Assembly (NCBI RefSeq): GCF_036711975.1
Contig: NC_091966.1
Span: forward strand, 40,927,501 to 40,991,500
DNA length: 64,000 nt
Origin: Onthophagus taurus
Lineage: Eukaryota > Arthropoda > Insecta > Coleoptera > Scarabaeidae
Direction: 5' to 3'
In this document: one piece after another, positions 1-10,649 of the stretch
Layout of the letters: every line of letters begins with the position of its first letter
How positions within the stretch are numbered: the stretch's first letter is position 1
Program-made: the position numbers and the translations under genes
The notes under the pieces: model-generated
Seen by the model: the letters and a program-made list of their open reading frames with translations, nothing else
Told to the model about the DNA's origin: nothing
The model's database searches: none

Positions 1-75
1 TTAACCCGAAAGTTTCTAGTTCTAGGTCTAGTGTTAGTTCTAGTGATAGTGCTAGTGTTAGTTCTAGTTTAATTA
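1..75. repeat. Short GTTCTAGT-type simple repeat at window edge
   Basis: The first ~75 bases repeat degenerate units of the type CTAGTGTTAGTT. A similar phrase (GTTTCTAGTTYTRGGTTTAG) recurs near 1507-1535 and 2174-2192, both times preceded by AGACGGCTAAAWCCG. The window therefore seems to start inside a dispersed repeat of unknown class. No coding capacity is seen. Confidence 0.5.
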
Positions 76-239
76 ACACCGTCCGTGAAAGCCTTCGTAC
101 TTTTAGTAATATCTCTGTTATTATGCAACGATTATTAAAACATTTTTACGTTAATAACCTTCTTTTGAGATGTTTAAGCATCCTTTGAAAATAAAATCAC
201 AAGACCGTGAAAAAAAACACCCTGTATGTTAACCAGTTT

Positions 240-1115
240 CAGACTAGTACAGTATTAACCCCCGAGCCTCGGTCGCAAGCAACCTCGGCTTAATGAGTCA
301 GTAGATCTACAACTTCACCAGATAATGTCGAGGCGACACAATATGTTAACCAGTTTTAGGCTAGCACAGTATTAACTTCTGAGCCTCGGTTATACGCACC
401 TTGGCTTAATGAGTCAGTAGATCTACAACTTCACCAGATAATGCCGAGGCGATACAATATGATAATCAGTTTCAGGCTGATGCAGTATTAATGCCTGAGT
501 CTTGGTCGCAAACTATCTCGGCTTGATAAGTCAACATATCTACAAATTCACCTGATACAGCCGATCCGCTGCAATATGTTAACCTATTTCAAGCTGATAC
601 AGTATTAATGCTCAGACATTAATAAGGCTCAGGCCTCGGTCGCAAACGACCTCGGCTTAATAAGTTAGCAGATATACAACTTTAGCTGATAAAGACAATG
701 CAATATGATAATCAGTTTTAGGTTGATATGGCATTAATCCCTGAGCCTCGACCGCAAACGACCTCGGCTTAATGACTCAACAGATTTAGAACTTCACCTA
801 ATGAAGCCGATTCGCAGCAATATGTTAACCAGTTTCAGGTTGGCACAGTATTAATTCCCGAGCCTCGGTCGCAAGCAACTTTGCCTTAAAGAATCATTAG
901 ATATACATCTTCACTAGATAATACCGAGGCGACACAGTATGTTAACGAGTTTCAAACTGATACAGTATTAATCCCTGAACCTCGGTCGCAAACAACCTCG
1001 GTTTAATAAGTCCGTAGATCTACAACTTCACTTGATAAAGACGAGACGCTGCAATATGATAACTAATTTCAGGTTGATATAGTATTAATCCCTGAGCCTC
1101 GACTGCCAGCGACCT
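240..1115 (-). repeat. ~117-bp tandem array, 8 units
   Basis: Eight units are marked by GAGCCTCGG-type starts at 264, 381, 497, 631, 743, 860, 977 and 1094, so most spacings are 112-117 bp with one of 134. Each unit holds the core GCCTCGGTCGCAAGCAACCTCGGC-like block followed by TTAATGAGTCAGTAGATCTA. The reverse complement of that core matches the core of the 84-bp satellite in RELCH intron 9, but the rest of the unit does not. Confidence 0.85.
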
Positions 1116-1269
1116 CGGCTTAATCAGTCAAAAGAATACATTGGGACACCATCTTAACTCCGATCTGCACGCGAGTCTTATGCGTAGAGGATATTGTGTT
1201 GATGTCAGGCATAGTAGATGTCCTACAAAGAACATGTAAAGTTTGCCCTCTGGCTTTATATTTACAACA

Positions 1270-1346
1270 AGGACGGTAGAATCTAAGAGGACTTCTACAT
1301 AGCGAGAATAGGTGCACAGTTCGAAGGACCGTTCGTGACGTCACAC
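1270..1346 (-). repeat. Dispersed element, copy without MITE
   Basis: Read on the minus strand, this block runs GTGACGTCACGAACGGTCC, then about 30 bases, then AGTCCTCTTAGATTCTACCG. The same order occurs on the plus strand at 4225-4451, where a 162-bp MITE interrupts it at a TA. This copy is therefore the unoccupied relative. The class of the host repeat is unknown. It includes the palindrome TGACGTCA, the cAMP-response-element core, but function is not implied. Confidence 0.6.
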
Positions 1347-2206
1347 ATAGACAAGCAACTTCTATTTCACACTTTGAATTAGCAAACGCTTAATTTATTC
1401 AATTCGTGTTTTTTATGTTGTTAGTTTGAAATTTAAGGTTCATTATCTAAAATAAAGATCTTGATTGAGTTTAGCCATGCGACTCTTAAGACGGCTAAAA
1501 CCGGATGTTTCTAGTTTTAGGTTTAGTGTTAGTTCCACTTTTTGATCAATAAATATAGAACCAAATAGTCTCGATTCAAGAAACTGTGCTCTTGTTTCTT
1601 CCCTTGACTCTTTTATTTTGATTATTAGCTCAACGTCTAAGAGTTGCATGAGAGACATAAGTTTTTGAAGCTTTTAACCAACCCATTTTATTTTCTTTCG
1701 CCGCATTAAATAACTTCCTGCATAGCAGCTTCGCTCCAGGATTGTCTGCTACTTTTTCTAATATATCTGCCTACTGAATTTATCAGTAAAGTTTTTGTCA
1801 TTTTAAACGCTATGTAATACTGCTCGATTTTCAATTGTTTTTATAAAAGAATATGACAATTATACAAACTTACTTATCTGTCCAATACTTTAACCCTTGT
1901 TGTGCCAAACTTCGTAATTGGTACTTCAAATAAACTTTTATGAATATTAAATAAACACCGTTTCTCACGATTCGCACAAACTTTTGCATTGCGTGTAAAC
2001 ATATCGTATAAATCCTACAGTAGAACGTACAGATTTCTGTAAAATGGAATGGCATATTGGAAACTAACGTATGAGCTAATAGGGTTACAAAAATGTAAAT
2101 ATATCATGTGGTTACTTAGAAAAGGGTTTTATGTCATTTAAGGACACTCTCTCCTAAGACGGCTAAATCCGAATGTTTCTAGTTCTGGTTTTAATTATTA
2201 TAATAT
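1347..2206. other. Gene-free stretch
   Basis: AT-rich sequence with no coding region I can support. It contains two short dispersed phrases (around 1490-1535 and 2157-2192) that match the repeat at the window start. Short minus-strand ORFs here show no recognisable domain. Confidence 0.5.
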
Positions 2207-3230
2207 ACAGGGTGTTAGGTAAACATGCGGCAAAAATTCAAGGGGTTATTCCTTAGCCTATTCTAAGAATATTTTATCCTACGATAATTTTTGAAAACCC
2301 CCTTTGTTTCCAAGATACAGGGCGAACACAAAGTAAAGACATCATAAAGAACATAAAGCACATCAAAGTACATGTAAAGTTGCTCAATCTACAATAAATG
2401 TTCGAAATGAAAATTCTTCCTCTAGCCTGAATACAAGCATTCAATCTTCTCGTCATTGACTGCCGAACTCTTTCAAACACACCAGGGTCGTTTCTAATTG
2501 AGTAACTAATGACGTAATAAACCCCCAGAAAAAATAATCCAGGGGGTTTAAGTCTGGCGATCGAGCAGGCCATGTGTGTGGCCCACCTCGACCAATCCAG
2601 CGACTTCCGTATGTTGCTGTTGAAGAATTACGAGCAACCAAACTGAAATGTTGCAATTTTTATCGCGTATGGTATATTCTCCAGAAACTCAAGCAGCGTT
2701 TCTGCCAAAAAGTTGCGATACACCACGCCAGTAAGTCTTCCTGGTAGAAATACCGGTCCAATTAGATAATCATCCACAATTCCAATAAAAACATTGAAGG
2801 AGAATTGATGATGAAAATGATCTTCACATACTTCATAGGGATTTTCATCTGACACATGATTATTATGAAAATTCCTTATTGTATTTCTTGAGAAACTGGC
2901 TTCATCGGTAAAAAGAATTTGTGTCAGGAATAGAGGGATGCGCACTAATGTTTGCAATATCCATTGACATAATGCAATACGTGGAGGAAAATCAGCAGGT
3001 AGTAGTGCTTGAACGTCCTTAAAAATTTTCCAAACTGTTCAATGACTTACATTCAAAGTATTAAATGTCCAGGATTTTCCTCTATCATGTCTAGCTCATT
3101 CTGTTCCAATTGTACCGTTCTTGCAGTCTATGAATGTTTTCGAAGATTTTTCGGTCGGGGACATTACGGGCAAGAAATCGTTGAATGTATAATCATCTAG
3201 CTTTTGATGAGTTGCCATAAGCAAGTCCAT
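2207..3230 (-). mobile_element. Dead Tc1/mariner-type transposon remnant
   Basis: This is the probable extent of the element carrying the broken transposase at 2440-3220. The 3' end is proposed at the ACAGGGTGTTAGG motif near 2207, which resembles the ends of related insect elements. The 5' boundary is uncertain, and no matching inverted repeat could be placed with confidence. Confidence 0.5.
2440..3220 (-). pseudogene. Degenerate IS630/Tc1/mariner-superfamily transposase
   Basis: Minus-strand fragments in different frames line up in the order of one transposase. First comes VQALLPADFPPR (about 3020), then FTDEASFSRNTIRNFHNNHV (about 2880-2920), an FNVFIGI-DYLIGP block (about 2760), and WPARSPDLNPLDYFFWG (about 2510-2560). 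The last is the hallmark of this superfamily around its third catalytic position. Stops and frameshifts separate the pieces, so it cannot make protein. An end-like sequence, TACAGGGTGTTAGG, lies at about 2207. The other end was not pinned down. Confidence 0.8.
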
Positions 3231-4224
3231 ACATGAAATACATATCAGTCATCTCGGCATTCGTATAAATTATAATAGAGTACTACACTATATATATAAT
3301 TGAACGGCTAGTAACAGCTGACTGAGTGTGACATGTAATATGACACAAAGAATATAGCAGTCCAAGTTTTTCTTTTCCCAATTATTTAAAAGTTATTTTC
3401 GTGTAGAGTTGAACGTTTTCTTGGTCAAGGACAAAGTCGAGATCGATCTTCGGCGCCACAAATATCGCAACGAAAAAAATTTATTATGTATTACTAAGTT
3501 GTCCCGAAAGTTTTTTTGGTTTGCAACAAGAATTTTTACTACTTATTTATTTAGATTAAAACCCATGTGGGGTTGGTTGTAAAAACGGTTTTCCCATAAA
3601 AGGAAGGGGACGATTTGGTGTTGCATGTGTGCTAACCAAAAACCGACCAAGAGGAATGTCGATTCTTCTCGTTCAGAAAACTTTCCGTTTCTTCTTTTGC
3701 CGACTCCTCTTTACCCACCCATATCAAACGAACTTCGGGGTCCTTAACTGGTAGAAACAATGACCTCCAGACGCGGCGACTTCTTTTGATTACTTGCCGA
3801 CATAAAGTCCCGACCCAATTCTTAGTAAAACTATTTTAATTACTTCAATTTTGTGTTTTTGCATAAATTTGTTTTTTTCTCAAGTATGAGTCAGTGACCA
3901 CCGTTGAAAGCAACAGAAATAAAGAGCGTGGTTACACATACACGCCAACCGGTACGTTACATAGTTTCCAGCTCGACAGAACTTCCAACGGCTTAACTAC
4001 AAATGGTGCAGAACGGCGTGTTAAGTGGAAAAATGAACGAAACGATGTGGACGTGAGCAAAAAAAAAAACGTTGCGCGCATTCCTTCCTGCTGAGAGAAT
4101 ATTTCTTCTCTCGCTGTAATAGAAATTCAATCTGCTTTTTGCACTCGCATCTGTACATGATTAACATAGTTAAAGTTACGCAAAATTATTCCAATAAAAA
4201 TTAATACTCCAATAATAATAGTTG
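3231..4224. other. Gene-free stretch with a higher-complexity island
   Basis: No gene is recognised. Bases 3590-3790 and 3890-4100 are richer in GC and less repetitive than the surroundings. They could be regulatory or untranslated sequence of a neighbouring gene. Translation on both strands gives no domain I recognise. Confidence 0.4.
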
Positions 4225-4455
4225 CGTGACGTCACGAACGGTCCATTTTTTCCCGAGATGTACAGTGTGTTAATTAATTATCGTACCCGACGTCATCATT
4301 GCAAGAATGCAACCAATATCACACTGAATATATCTGAATACGCAAATCGCGCAATACCAATAATGTGATATTGGTTGCATACTTGAAATGATGACGTCGG
4401 GTGCGATAATTAATTAACACACTGTAGTCCTCTTAAATTCTACCGTCCTCATTTC
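4225..4455 (+). repeat. Dispersed element, copy interrupted by the MITE
   Basis: GTGACGTCACGAACGGTCC at the left and GTCCTCTTAAATTCTACCG at the right are the two halves of the sequence found uninterrupted and inverted at 1270-1346. The MITE at 4263-4424 sits between them. Confidence 0.6.
4263..4424. mobile_element. 162-bp TA-flanked MITE with ~65-bp inverted repeats
   Basis: The two arms (CAGTGTGTTAATTAATTATC at the left, its inverse at the right) continue as inverted repeats for about 65 bp and include GACGTCATCATT. The element is flanked by TA at 4261-4262 and 4425-4426, the target duplication of the Tc1/mariner group. A related sequence at 1270-1346 lacks the insert. There is no coding capacity, so mobilisation would need a transposase from elsewhere. 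Confidence 0.85.
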
Positions 4456-5459
4456 GAAAACGAATTCACTTTGATAAATTGATTCGAAACTTGGACCCTT
4501 TTATTAAATTGATTTACGTCTCTATTCACAAAGTTCATCGGGAAAGATCAATAACGTCTAATTGTTTGAGTGGGGAACAAACATCAATTAAGGATATTGC
4601 ATGAACCCAGTTGGTTTTATTGAGTTCCTAAAACTCTTATCTATAATTCATCCAATTTAACGAAAGTAATCAAGAGTGAAGAAAAATAACTTGTATAATA
4701 ATATAACGATTAATGTTTTGATTACCTCTCAGATTGATTATCTCTCGTTTGCATTTGCAAAGTCGAAGATCAAGAAATTCTTAAAAACCTGCTTCTTCTT
4801 CATCAAAAAAGGCATCGCCCGCGTTCGTTCCGAAAGCATCGGCAGAAAAGAGTTGGAAGAAGCCGAGAATAACGCGAACAAACGCAGAACGAAAGGGACC
4901 CGTTTAAAGCCCGTTCTATATTTAGTCTCCAACAGGTTTTTAAAGAGTATGTGGCCGCAATTATCCGTATTTATAAGTAATTACTGCTCGCGTTTTCATG
5001 GCTACCACGGCTCTCCGTTCGCCCATTAATTTCTTCTTTCACGGCGCACGAAGAAAGCACCGCTTACTCGGTGCTTCGTTGGTCAAGTTTTCCATATGAC
5101 AAATTGACCAACGGCGTTGTCAAGAAAAAAACGCAAAAAAGAATATTATCAACGCGGATGAAGCCGATTCGTGTACAAGACCGGGAACGTGGTGAAAGTC
5201 GTGCTGCTTGGTGAGAGACATGTTTGCCGAAGAACTCGGCTTTGTATCTCAACATAAAAAAAGGAACAATTAAAATTTATTGTCGTTGTTGGGTATTCAA
5301 AGAATTTTTTTTTCTTGTTCAAGTAGGTGAATATAAACGAGGAATAAAGATAACTTGTAAAATCGTTTTATATCTAAAACAACTTTCTCTATTTTCTTAT
5401 AGTAACAAAGATTTAAATAAATTTTCTATTTAATATCACCTCAAATATAAATCAAACGA
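4456..5459. other. Gene-free stretch, 4456-5459
   Basis: Bases 4740-5255 are of mixed composition and contain opposing ORFs of 60-117 residues with no recognised domain. A perfect 6-bp hairpin (GCACCG/CGGTGC) lies near 5054-5075. Neither strand shows a convincing splice-bounded exon. Confidence 0.35.
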
Positions 5460-7210
5460 TTTGTATTGACTTAAAAAAAGTTAGGTTACATTTTCTGTCA
5501 AAACTTCGTTGATTAATTTTGGGTAAAAATCATTTTTACGATTTTAACTGAACAAAAATAGATAATTAAAGTATTTGGATTGTTTTCCGGTTCAATTCCC
5601 CTTTTTATTTTTGATTTTTGACAAATTTTAAGATATAATATATGCCAAATGATGGTTATGAAACGGCACGAATACTTTGATTGACTACCGGTAGATGGGG
5701 CAAGTAGATAATTAAAAAAGTTTTTTTTGAAAAATTATAAGATTAATTAATATGAATTAAAATTAATATAATCGATTGACTTACTCTATATGTCTTGAAT
5801 AAATCACCCCAATCCTTTGAAATCGCCAAGGTTATAATGTGAGGTTATGTTTTTCTGTCAAATTTTTCTGATTAATTTGAAGTAATAAAACCATTTCCAC
5901 GACTTTACATCACTAAAAATTAGGAAGTTTGAGTATTTAAAAAGGTATTTTGACTGTTTTTCCGGGTCGATTAAACTTATTTTTTATAAAATCAACGTAT
6001 TTCCGGATGAATGTCAAACGGCGATAGTTAATTGTCATTTATGATTTAATATGATTGATTACCACTAGATCTAGATCTCTACTATTTCGACTTTATATTA
6101 AAATAATATAGATTTCTAATATCCTTCGTTTAAAAAATTCATTGAATTACATTTCAGGAGCTGAGTTATTATCATTTTCTGGGATATATGTAGACTTTAT
6201 TGTATCACTGTATATCAACCGAATTATTGACTTAAAAAAAGTTAGGTTACATTTTCTGTCAAAACTTCGTTGTTTAATTTATCGTAAAAATCATTTTTAC
6301 GATATTAACTGAACAAAAATAGATAGTTAAAGTATTTATAAATGCATTTGGATTGTTTTCCGGGTCAATTAACCCCTTTATTTTTGATTAATTTTATAAT
6401 TAATTTTAGGGTAAACGCCAAATGATGGTTATGAAACGTCACGAATAGTTTGATTGACTACCGCTAGATGGAGTAAGTAGCTAATTAAAAAATTTTTTTT
6501 TGAAAAATTATAAAAAAAAATTTAAAATTATAGGATTAATTAATGACTACACGAAGTAAAATTAATAAAATCGATTGACTGAGTTTGTAGTTCTTAAATA
6601 AATTACCCCAATTCTTTCCAATTTACGAAAGTTGAAATCGCCAAGGTTATAAAGTGAAGTTATGTCTTTTTGTCAAATTTTTTTGATTAATTTGCAGCAA
6701 TAAAATCACAGTTTTAGGATTTTAAAACGTATTTTAACTGTTTTTCCGGGTCGATTAAACTTATTTTTTATAAAATCAACGAAGTTCCGGATGAATGTCA
6801 AACGGCGATTGTAAATTGTCATTTATGATTTAATATGGTTGATTATCACTAGATGGGGTAAGTAACTAATTAAAAATGATTTCTTTGAACAATTATAAGA
6901 AAAATTCAAAATTATACGATTAATTATTGATTAAATGAATTAAAATTAATAAAATCGACTAACTTGCTTAGTAGTTCTTAAATAAATTACCCCAATCCTC
7001 TGAAATTGACTAAAGTAGAAATGGACAAGGTTATAAATTGAGGTTATGTTTTTCTGTCAACATTTTTTGATTAATTTGGAGCAATAAAATCACTTCCACC
7101 ACATTAAATCACTAAAAAATAGATTGAGTATTTTAAAACGTATTTTGACTGTTTTTCCGGGTCGATTAAACTTATTTTTTATAAAATCAATGAATTTCCG
7201 GATGGCATTT
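5460..7210 (+). repeat. ~370-400-bp tandem repeat family, first block
   Basis: Units share TTTTCTGTCAA, TTTTTCCGGGTCGATTAAAC and ACTAGATGGGGTAAGTAACT. The last motif, or its variants, falls near 5692, 6066, 6466 and 6850, giving spacings of 374-400 bp. Units are 70-90% alike by eye, with indels. No coding capacity. Confidence 0.75.
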
Positions 7211-7880
7211 ATCTCAAAAAACCAAAAAGTTCGAACTTTCAAGTTTTAATTTTGACATATTTGTCAATTTCATAAAAAAATCCTTTAAAATGAGTCCAAA
7301 CTCGACATATTTAACTTTAATATTAATGGAAATACAATCACTTCCGGTTTGAAACGTCAACGTCAATTTTGACATATTTGTCATCTTCATTAAAAAACCT
7401 TTAAAATGAATCCAAAGATGACGTACTTATCTCAAACAACAAAAAAGTTAGAATAAAAAAACATTAAACCCGAACTTAACAACAATGAAGAAGGCAATTT
7501 AATTTTTAAATATTAATACCAACCTTAATTTTTGATTTTTTTTTATTATATTTCCGTTTTTGTGACAAATTTTAACACATTTTATAAAAATTAAGAATAT
7601 GTCAAAATGACATTGACATTTCAAATCGGAAGTTGCTTATATCTCGAGTAGTATTGGAATTAAACGTATCATGTTTGGACTCATTTTAAAGGATTTTTCA
7701 CGACGATTACAAATATGCCAAAATTGACGTTGACATTCTTAACCGGAAGTTGACCATAAGTTCACTAATATTGAAGATAAATATGTCGTGTTTGTACTCA
7801 TCTTAAAGGATTTTTAATGAAGATTACAAATATGTCAAAATTGAGGTTGACATATTAAACTTGAAGTTAGTTATCATATA
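7211..7880. repeat. Inverted pair of short tandem arrays
   Basis: The left arm (about 7235-7440) carries two units with TTTTGACATATTTGTCA and CCTTTAAAATGAGTCCAAA. The right arm (about 7610-7870) carries the same motifs inverted (TTTGGACTCATTTTAAAGG, CAAATATGTCAAAATTGA). The unit spacing is about 130 bp. The sequence could fold as a large hairpin. No gene is seen. Confidence 0.65.
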
Positions 7881-8399
7881 ATAAAAGTTTTATAACTGAA
7901 GTAAATCTAGTGTTAGTCACTTTTCAGCAGTTTCTTTTTATTTATAGCGTTTTTTGGATCATTTCACATTGTTTCAACAAATTGTGCATTCACAAATTGT
8001 TTCACATTTTTAAACTTTAATTTTGTAAATTAGTAACTAATATGATTTCGACTTTAATATGTGATCTTTTTTAACTAAAGAAAAAGAAATATTAATCTAT
8101 TTCTAGAGTCTCTGAAGATGGCCAAGGGGCGAAACTAGTTAGACTTAAATTCTATATAAAACAGAAACCAGTTGTAAAGTACAAAATCAAACTCTAGATA
8201 ATTTTCTTCAAAAATTTTTACACGAAACATCATTTTGACTCTAGTATTTGTGATTAAATTTATGCCACGACTTACAGAAACATCCTGTATAATCGTAAAA
8301 CGACTCACCAAGCGGATTCTGTGTTGAGAAGTCATATTTTTAGAGAGATGAAAACGAAAATCCCGTTTTTCTCAACATTATTCTTTTAGCGCTTCAGTC

Positions 8400-9350
8400 A
8401 ATTGATACATAACGCGGTCTAATTAATGATTATATGAATTAAAATTAATAAAATCGATTGACTTACTTTGTTTTCCTTAAATAAATCACCCTAATTCTTT
8501 GAAATCGTCTAAAGTTGAAATCGTCAAGGTTATAAAGGTTATGTTTTCCTGTCAAATTTATCTGGTTAATTTGAAGTAACAAAACCATTTCCACGACTTT
8601 AAATCACTAAAAATCAGGAAGTTTGAGTATTTAAAAACGAATTTTGACTGATTTTCCGGGTCGATTAAACTTATTTTTTATAAAATCAACGAATTTTCGG
8701 ATGAATGTCAAACGGCGACAGTTAATTGTCATTTATGATTTAATATGATTGATTACCACTAGATGGGGTAAGTAACTAATTAAAAATGATTTTTTCTTAA
8801 TTATAAAGAAAACTTAAAAATTATAGTATTAATTAATGATTATATGAATTAAAATTAATAAAATCGATTGACTTACTTTGCTTTTCTTAAATAAATCATC
8901 CTAATTCTTTGAAATCGATTATAATTGAAATCGCATAAAAGTGAGGTTGTGCTTTTCTGTCAAATTTTTCTGATTAATTTGGAGTAATAAAATCATTTCC
9001 ACGACATTAAATCACCAATAAATTTAAAAAAAAACTTATTTTTTATAAAATTAATTCGGATGAATGTCAAACGTCAAACGGCGATTGTAAATTGTCATTT
9101 ATGATTTAATATGGTTAATAACCACTAGATGGGGTAAGTAACTAATTAAAAATGAATTTAACTTAAAATTAATTCAAATAAGAAGATTAATTTTCTGTTT
9201 TATAAACATTTCATTTTCAAATTGAAAATAAATATTTCTATTTTATAAAATTAATAAATTAAGGATTAATTCCAACCGGTGACATTTCGCAATGTCAAAA
9301 AAACGATTTAATACGTGTAATTCTCGATAGATGGAGAAACATAAAAAAAT
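8400..9350 (+). repeat. ~370-400-bp tandem repeat family, second block
   Basis: Same family as 5460-7210. TTTTCCGGGTCGATTAAACT recurs near 8650, and ACTAGATGGGGTAAGTAACT near 8758 and 9124, a spacing of about 366 bp. The block between (7880-8400) is unrelated AT-rich sequence. Confidence 0.7.
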
Positions 9351-9419
9351 TAATTATTATTATTACAACATATTACATTAATAAATAAAATCCACAAAAA
9401 AAACTAATACATTACGATA

Positions 9420-10400
9420 TTATAATAAACGCCCCCTCGAACAGATCTTATTTACATTTCCCCCTAGAGTATATTTAGTCAAACTCTCGCATCTGTCGAT
9501 GTATCCCGTTACAAATCGACGAAGAAGAAATGTCTTTGGATCACCAACGGCAGCAGTAACGCGAAGTAATTTTGAACTCTGTCTTTCGTCAGTTGCTACT
9601 CAAGACATGACACGAAATAGGGGTTATAACATATCTTTAACATGTTCTTCAAAATGTCATTATTTAAGAATTAAGAAGCCGGTTGCAGATTAGAAGTGGT
9701 TTTTTTGACTCTATGCTTAATTAGTTTGCCGTCTATCCCACAACAATAACAACAGTGTGTGTTGCTTGAATGAGGGAGAAAACAACGCTACCAACAACTT
9801 TTTTTTTAAATGAATGAATGAAGAGGGTCCTTTCTATAAATAGACTCCACTTTGAGTTTTTGGTAGTAGTAAGCGGTCGGTTATTGCTTTTGGTAATTGA
9901 GTGTAGATTCTTTCGCTTCTCACGGTAATAATTTTGTAAGGAACCCTATCAGGAAGGGTAAAAACTTTTTTTTCTTTCTTGAGTTATTTCTATTATGATA
10001 TTGTGTCGGTTTCAGTCGATTTATATGCAAACGTTTCCTATTTACCTCTATTTTAAGGACGAATTCATATGGTAATGAAGGTAAACGTGAGCGGCCACAA
10101 CATGTTTGGATTATTAAGTGGATCTTTGATAAAAAAAGAAGTATTTTAAGTGACAGATCATTTACAACAACCAATAAATCCAATTATTACATCAAAAATC
10201 GTATTAATCATTACATACTTTTAGAATTTCATTTCTGCATTTAAACCAAAATTATGTCATCTCTACTTTCAATGATATTACCTCATTAATCTTTCGCAAA
10301 TTTACCCAAAAAAATTACTCATGACATATATAAATATGTATAACACGAAATTTTTTCTTGGAAATGATAAACAAACATTGCAAAATTTATTAGAATGTAA
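9420..10400. other. Unassigned higher-complexity island
   Basis: GC content rises and the repeats stop. ORFs at 9499-9693 (plus) and 9920-10183 (minus) show no recognisable domain. The stretch may be untranslated or intronic sequence of the putative gene whose first exon is proposed at 10408-10449. Confidence 0.35.
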
Positions 10401-10407
10401 ATGTTAC

Positions 10408-10449
10408 CTGTGATGGAGATGTGACGGTGATTTCTGTGGGTTGTGGCAT
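10408..10449 (-). CDS. Putative first coding exon of an unrecognised minus-strand gene
   Basis: On the minus strand an ATG opens a 14-codon stretch, MPQPTEITVTSPSQ, that ends exactly at CAG followed by the donor GTAACA in phase 0. Upstream (10450-10650) is GC-richer sequence that looks like a 5' UTR and promoter, with an in-frame TGA before the ATG. I do not recognise the protein. No continuing exon was identified to the left, so any further exons would lie across a long repeat-filled intron or outside the window. This is inference from local signals only. Confidence 0.22.
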
Positions 10450-10649
10450 AATTCTTTCTTCTCGGCAGGGCGGAAATGGGACGATTTCGTCGGTGTAGGC
10501 ACAAAACAAATAGAGAAGTCACTAATTTTCAGGTAAACACACGGAGTGGAGAAATTAACTGCAACAAACCGAACGAGTCCGATGTCAAAATGAAACTAAT
10601 CGCGCAGCGTGTTTCTGTCATCTTTCAAGATCCCCCCTCCATATAATAC

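Noticed and set aside
4676-5029. 117-residue plus-strand ORF
   Set aside because: No domain, no splice or regulatory support, and an opposing minus ORF covers the same stretch.
8105-8340. CTCTGAAGATGGCCAAGGGG motif considered as a Penelope-type element tail
   Set aside because: Only a short phrase resembles such tails, and no reverse transcriptase or ribozyme core was found nearby.
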